A DNA stretch of 64,000 bases from an uncultured Flavobacteriales bacterium (GTDB taxonomy: Bacteria; Bacteroidota; Bacteroidia; Flavobacteriales_D; Sanyastnellaceae). How positions within the stretch are numbered: the first letter of the stretch is position 1; each line of letters starts with the position of its first letter. Location of the stretch: assembly GCA_938074325.1 (NCBI GenBank), contig CALJFZ010000002.1:124001-188000 (forward strand), read 5' to 3'. The translations under genes were made by a program, and so were the position numbers. The notes beneath the pieces are model-generated. The model searched no databases. It saw only the letters and a list, made by a program, of their open reading frames with translations, and was not told where the DNA came from. Positions 60,414 through 64,000 of this stretch are shown piece by piece.

Positions 60414-62464
60414 TCTTGCTGGTCCCGAAATTTAACCATGGTCAATATCGTGGCGACCGCGACACTTTCTCCTGTCTGGTCGTACATGTCCACCCGGAAC
60501 TTTACAATGCCTTTACGAATGTCTTCCGCGTCGCGTTTTTCCTGCTCGATTTTGTCTTCAACAGTCAAACGAACTCCAACCGTCGTTCCCGGGTAAACGG
60601 GCTTTGTGAAGCGTGCCTGTTCCACCCCATAATTCAGAAGAACAGGCCCCTTCTTCGGATCCACAAACAATCCAGCAGCCTTGCTGAGCAAATAGTAGCC
60701 GTGAGCTACGCGCCCCTCGAAAATCGTTCCGTCCAAGCTGGTCTCATCAACGTGCGCATAGAAATGGTCACCACTGACGTTCGCAAAATTGACGATGTCG
60801 GCTTCCGTCACCGTGTGCTTTGCCGTGGTCACCGTGTGGCCAATAACCAAGTCCTCGAAGTGCTGTTGAAACAAGTGAGGGATAGCCTCGGTTTGGGCGC
60901 TGCCCGGCTGGTATTTTTGAGAGACCGCGGTGAGCATAGTGGGCGAACCTTGAACAGCTGTTCGCTGCATGTAGTGATGAACGCCGCGAACGCCGCCCAT
61001 CTCTTCGCCGCCTCCTGCACGGCCCGGACCACCATGGGTAAGAAGGGGGAGGGGAGATCCGTGGCCCGTTGACTCTTTTGCGCAATCACGGTCCAAAACA
61101 AGAATGCGCCCATGCATGGTGGCGGCACCTCCCACGAATCTTCTCGCTTCTTCGGCATCGTGGCTTACCAACGAACAGCACAATGACCCCTTGCCCTTGT
61201 TGGCCAGTTCTATGGCTTCATCCAGGCTGTTGTAGGGCATCAAAGTCGCCACAGGACCAAAGGCTTCGACTTCATGGCATTGTGTCGCCTGAAGCGGAGC
61301 GTCATTTCGCAGCAACTGTGGCCCGAGGAAGGCATCCGCTGAAACGTTCTCTCCTGACAACGTTGAAGGATGCGCATAAACGTGCTCGGCTTCTTGAAGG
61401 AGCAAGTCCATTTTGGACAAAACCTCGGCTTTTTGATCACGGTTTACCAAGGCTCCCATGCGCACACCCTCTACGCGAGGGTCACCTATTACAGCTTTTG
61501 ACAATGCACCTTTCAGCGCTTCCTGGACCGCGTCAATTTGATTGCTGGGCACAAAGATCCGACGCACAGCTGTGCACTTTTGCCCGCATTTGACGGTCAT
61601 TTCCTTTCGAATCTCCTTAATGAATAAGTCAAATTCAGGGTCACCGGGTTGGACATGCTCTCCTAGAATAGAAGCGTTCAATGAGTCAGCTTCCATGTTG
61701 AAAGGCACGGCATGGGCCAGGAGGTTGGGGTGTGATTTCAGTTTTAACCCCGTCGATGCAGAACCTGTAAAAGTGACGACATCCTGTTCATTGACAAAAT
61801 CCAACATGTTCCGAGCGGGTCCACAGATCAACTGCAATGCGCCCGCCGGAAGAATGTTGGAATGAATGATCTCTTCAGCCACCACTGAGGTTAAATAGCT
61901 CGTCGCAGAAGCGGGCTTGACAACAGCAGGCACCCCTGCCAACCAGTTGACCGCGACCTTCTCGAGCATGCCCCACACAGGGAAATTGAATGCATTGATG
62001 TGCACGGCAACACCTGTTTTGGGTGTAAGGATGTGCTGACCTCCGAAAGATCCACCTTTGCTCAAGGGAATGTAATCTCCATCCAATGCAAAGGGCTGAT
62101 CGCCGAATTGCCTTCGCAAACTGGCATAGCTGAACAGGTTGCCAATGCCTCCCTCAATGTCAATCCAAGCATCAGCTCGGGTTGCACCAGTTGCCCAGCT
62201 CGCTTCGTAGAATTTTTCCTTCACTCTTAGAAGGTGGAGAGCGAGCCGCTTTAACATGAGGCCTCGCTGTTGAAAGCTGAGGTTTCTTAAATTTTTATTG
62301 CCGACTTCCCTGCCAAAGCGCAATACAGATTCAAAATCTAACGCCTCGTTGCTCACATGTGCGTGAACGTCACCGCTGATCGCGTGAAAGATTTCTGTTG
62401 AGTTGGATTTGGAAGGTTGATACCAACGACCTTCTATATAATGCGGAATGGTTCCAGTGCTCAT
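60410..62464 (-). CDS. paaZ: Oxepin-CoA hydrolase / aldehyde dehydrogenase, PaaZ type
   Basis: A 684-residue bifunctional enzyme, the same size as E. coli PaaZ. Residues 1-520 are an aldehyde dehydrogenase (HINAFNFPVWGMLEK, TFTGSASTG, FNMEADSLNA with the general base Glu, KCGQKCTAVRR with nucleophile Cys297). Residues 540-684 are a MaoC-like (R)-hydratase domain (VNFANVSGDHFYAHVD, FEGRVAHGYYLLS with the Asp/His pair). In phenylacetate breakdown it opens the oxepin-CoA ring and oxidises the aldehyde. The other visible paa-like genes, paaJ and paaY, are 28 kb away; paaABCDEK are not in the window. A TAAATTCG box lies 17-24 bases before the ATG. Confidence 0.92.
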   Translation of the reverse strand: MSTGTIPHYIEGRWYQPSKSNSTEIFHAISGDVHAHVSNEALDFESVLRFGREVGNKNLRNLSFQQRGLMLKRLALHLLRVKEKFYEASWATGATRADAWIDIEGGIGNLFSYASLRRQFGDQPFALDGDYIPLSKGGSFGGQHILTPKTGVAVHINAFNFPVWGMLEKVAVNWLAGVPAVVKPASATSYLTSVVAEEIIHSNILPAGALQLICGPARNMLDFVNEQDVVTFTGSASTGLKLKSHPNLLAHAVPFNMEADSLNASILGEHVQPGDPEFDLFIKEIRKEMTVKCGQKCTAVRRIFVPSNQIDAVQEALKGALSKAVIGDPRVEGVRMGALVNRDQKAEVLSKMDLLLQEAEHVYAHPSTLSGENVSADAFLGPQLLRNDAPLQATQCHEVEAFGPVATLMPYNSLDEAIELANKGKGSLCCSLVSHDAEEARRFVGGAATMHGRILVLDRDCAKESTGHGSPLPLLTHGGPGRAGGGEEMGGVRGVHHYMQRTAVQGSPTMLTAVSQKYQPGSAQTEAIPHLFQQHFEDLVIGHTVTTAKHTVTEADIVNFANVSGDHFYAHVDETSLDGTIFEGRVAHGYYLLSKAAGLFVDPKKGPVLLNYGVEQARFTKPVYPGTTVGVRLTVEDKIEQEKRDAEDIRKGIVKFRVDMYDQTGESVAVATILTMVKFRDQQE

Positions 62465-62626
62465 GCAAATTCAATTTGAAGCGAATTTACACAGGAACCT
62501 ACTGTAAATGAGCCAGGAATGACTGGTTGGATTTATTGCTGAATACGCAAGAAAGTGTATATTCGTTTTGTCGTTGAGCCTGCAGTATGCGTCTATGAAT
62601 TTTTTATTAACTTCGACGAAGAAAGT

Positions 62627-62657
62627 TTGGGATTAATGATTAATTACCCTATCTTAG
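62627..62657 (+). promoter_or_regulatory. Promoter of the 62707 gene
   Basis: TTTG/TTG ending at 62629, a 20-base spacer and TATCTTAG (62650-62657), then a 49-base leader. The 242-base gap before this gene holds nothing else recognised. Confidence 0.45.
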
Positions 62658-62706
62658 CTCCAACAGACATCAAATCTTGACCAGAAACATCAAATAATTC
62701 ATTCAA

Positions 62707-63675
62707 ATGAAGAACCTTTTCACACTGGCTGCGGCCTCTTTCCTCGCCTTCGGTGCGAGTGCCAGCAATGTTGAGTTGGTCGTCGAAGCTGTAGATAACG
62801 GCGGCCAAGTAGAAGGTAATACGTACCGCGTTTACGCAGTATTGCCCTCAGCAGAGCATTCTTTGCACGCTGTTTTTGCTGACGGCGAGCACGTATTGAA
62901 CGTGGCGACTACCACAGATTTTTACCAGCACCAATATGGAAGCTTCTCGTCTTTGGACGTGAACGACCAAATCGTTGCATTGGAAGGATCTTTGGCTTAT
63001 GACAGCTGGGTAACTATCGGCGCTACTAATAGCACAAACAACAACCTTTGGACTGTTGGTGTTGATTACAACAACTTCTTGGGCGGTTCTGAATTGACTG
63101 TTACAGACGGTGCTTGGTTCGTGGTTCCTACTGACGTTCAAGCTGCAACTGAGGCTGGCAACCGCGTTTTGCTCATGCAATTGACGACTGACGGCACAGC
63201 TACTGGCATCTTGAATCTCCAGGGTTGGGATGCTGAAGGTGCTGCATGGCGTGCGTACGACTTGACATTCTCTTCTACGGATGCTCAGGTTTTCGGATGC
63301 ACAGATGCAAACGCTGCTAACTTCAACATTGACGCTACTTACAACGACGGTTCTTGCTTTGGCCAGAACAACGGCGATAGCCACGGCTTGTCCAACATTG
63401 ACAACACAACTGAGTGGAACATCTTCCCGAACCCAGTTTTCGAAAGCACGTTCAGCGTAAAGTTCGACCGTGAGTTGAACTTGGGCGGAGAGAACATCGT
63501 TCTCGAAGTAACTGACATGTCAGGTAAGGCTGTGATTTCTCAAGAGATTGCTCAAGAGAACATTGTTGGCGGTAACCGCATTGTTGTAAAGCACGACTTG
63601 GCTGCAGGTAACTACACAGTTTCTGTAATGCACGCGAACTTCAACGACGCACAGAATATTGTTGTTGCAAAGTAA
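62707..63675 (+). CDS. Secreted T9SS cargo protein with one Cys/Asp repeat
   Basis: A 322-residue exported protein of unknown function. Signal peptide MKNLFTLAAASFLAFGASA; a 180-residue beta-rich domain (VELVVEAVDNGG, TYRVYAVLP, DSWVTIGATN, NRVLLMQLTTDG); one copy of the repeat seen in the 44948 protein (GCTDANAANFNIDATYNDGS); then a T9SS sorting domain (WNIFPNPVFESTFSVKF, LEVTDMSGKAV, AAGNYTVSVMHANFND). The codon choice is strikingly uniform (many TTG Leu, GTT/GCT/ACT), as in highly expressed genes. It has its own promoter and a strong terminator, fitting abundant secretion. Confidence 0.82.
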   Translation: MKNLFTLAAASFLAFGASASNVELVVEAVDNGGQVEGNTYRVYAVLPSAEHSLHAVFADGEHVLNVATTTDFYQHQYGSFSSLDVNDQIVALEGSLAYDSWVTIGATNSTNNNLWTVGVDYNNFLGGSELTVTDGAWFVVPTDVQAATEAGNRVLLMQLTTDGTATGILNLQGWDAEGAAWRAYDLTFSSTDAQVFGCTDANAANFNIDATYNDGSCFGQNNGDSHGLSNIDNTTEWNIFPNPVFESTFSVKFDRELNLGGENIVLEVTDMSGKAVISQEIAQENIVGGNRIVVKHDLAAGNYTVSVMHANFNDAQNIVVAK

Positions 63676-63697
63676 TTTTGCTCCAACGTTAATTTTG

Positions 63698-63724
63698 AAA
63701 GGGACCCTTCGGGGTCCCTTTTTT
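63698..63724 (+). terminator. Rho-independent terminator of the 62707 gene
   Basis: AAAGGGACCC and GGGTCCCTTT pair over 10 bp around a TTCG loop and run into TTTTTT. Confidence 0.92.
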
Positions 63725-63753
63725 GTTGTTGTAAGTTTGACCAAACAATTCCA

Positions 63754-64000
63754 TTGAAGTACTTCGCCATCCTTCTTGCGTCTGCACTCTTAGCGTGTGG
63801 ATTACCACAAACATCGTCCGATCCAATACTCATGTCATCACCAGTATTGGGAGATGTCGGCATGCGTACCGCTCGGGTATGGTGCCAATTATCCCCGTCG
63901 TCCTCTGGAGAGCCCGTGACATTGAGTGTGTTGGACTCAGCTTTTCAACGAATATTGGTCCTTCCGATGACCGATCTTGATCTCGGGAATTGTTTTGAAG
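63754..64000 (+). CDS. PhoD-like phosphatase lipoprotein, N-terminal fragment (cut by right edge)
   Basis: A frame opening at TTG 63754 stays open for 82 codons to the end of the window. It begins with a lipoprotein signal (KYFAILLASALLACG, lipobox near residue 14). The following MSSPVLGDVGMRTARVWCQL resembles the N-terminal Ig-like segment of PhoD-type alkaline phosphatases and metallophosphatases in Bacteroidota (G-x-V-x-MR-x-A-x-VW). No ATG start fits the signal peptide, so TTG is used. Identification rests on this short stretch only; the catalytic domain would lie outside. Confidence 0.5.
   Translation, partial: MKYFAILLASALLACGLPQTSSDPILMSSPVLGDVGMRTARVWCQLSPSSSGEPVTLSVLDSAFQRILVLPMTDLDLGNCFE

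Noticed and set aside
63795-63980. 61-codon open frame (plus) near the right edge
   Set aside because: It is in a different frame from the lipoprotein reading frame starting at 63754, which has a signal peptide and family-like motif.

Overview
The window looks like chromosomal DNA of a member of the Bacteroidota, most likely a marine or freshwater Flavobacteriales-type bacterium. Supporting this are a SusC-type receptor, several proteins with type IX secretion (T9SS) C-terminal sorting domains, GldF/GldG-like sequence, a START-like protein typical of the phylum, promoters of the TTG / TAnnTTTG type, and a general lack of Shine-Dalgarno sequences. Genes are packed tightly, often with 4-nt ATGA overlaps. 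No gap over 300 bases lacks a feature. I see no insertion sequence, prophage, CRISPR array, rRNA or replication origin.

Region 1 (1-13.4 kb) is an alpha-glucan (starch/maltose) locus. On the minus strand run a Nudix-related regulator, a CotH/lamin-tail secreted protein, a secreted GH13 amylase and the start of a SusC-type receptor that leaves the window at the left edge. Divergent from it runs pfkA-gap-sugar kinase-pgmB-GH65 phosphorylase. Together these give extracellular cutting, uptake, phosphorolysis of maltose, phosphorylation of free glucose and entry into glycolysis.

Region 2 (13.4-34.6 kb) is mostly housekeeping: xth, an arginyl/leucyl-transferase-like gene, SPFH/NfeD, coaE, rpe, clpS, a LytTR regulator, glnS, cca, tsaC, purC, phoH, a fused GldF-GldG protein with a DUF4340-like partner, a GT2 glycosyltransferase, paaJ-paaY-trmN6, a START-like protein and tRNA-Met.

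Region 3 (34.8-44.5 kb) is a compact five-gene operon that reads as a beta-1,3-glucan (laminarin) system: a GH149-type phosphorylase, a lipoprotein GH17, a lipoprotein joining a GH2/GH5-like domain to a GH30 domain, a GPH-type sugar symporter and a GH17 without signal peptide. It ends in a strong terminator. It combines surface hydrolysis with probable intracellular phosphorolysis and lacks SusC/SusD. This is the most interesting system in the window.

Region 4 (44.5-64 kb) holds an RRM protein, a very cysteine-rich secreted repeat protein with a dockerin-like end, a thioredoxin-like lipid- or periplasm-facing protein, T9SS cargo proteins, a DUF2797 protein, YqgE, an M14 peptidase, an alpha/beta hydrolase, and a translationally coupled minus-strand chain paaZ-S41 peptidase-GH92 mannosidase-aminotransferase. 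The right edge cuts a PhoD-like lipoprotein gene.

A recurring signal across the window is a -7 promoter box (TAnnTTTG or close) only 4-6 bases before the start codon of many housekeeping genes, which suggests leaderless mRNAs.
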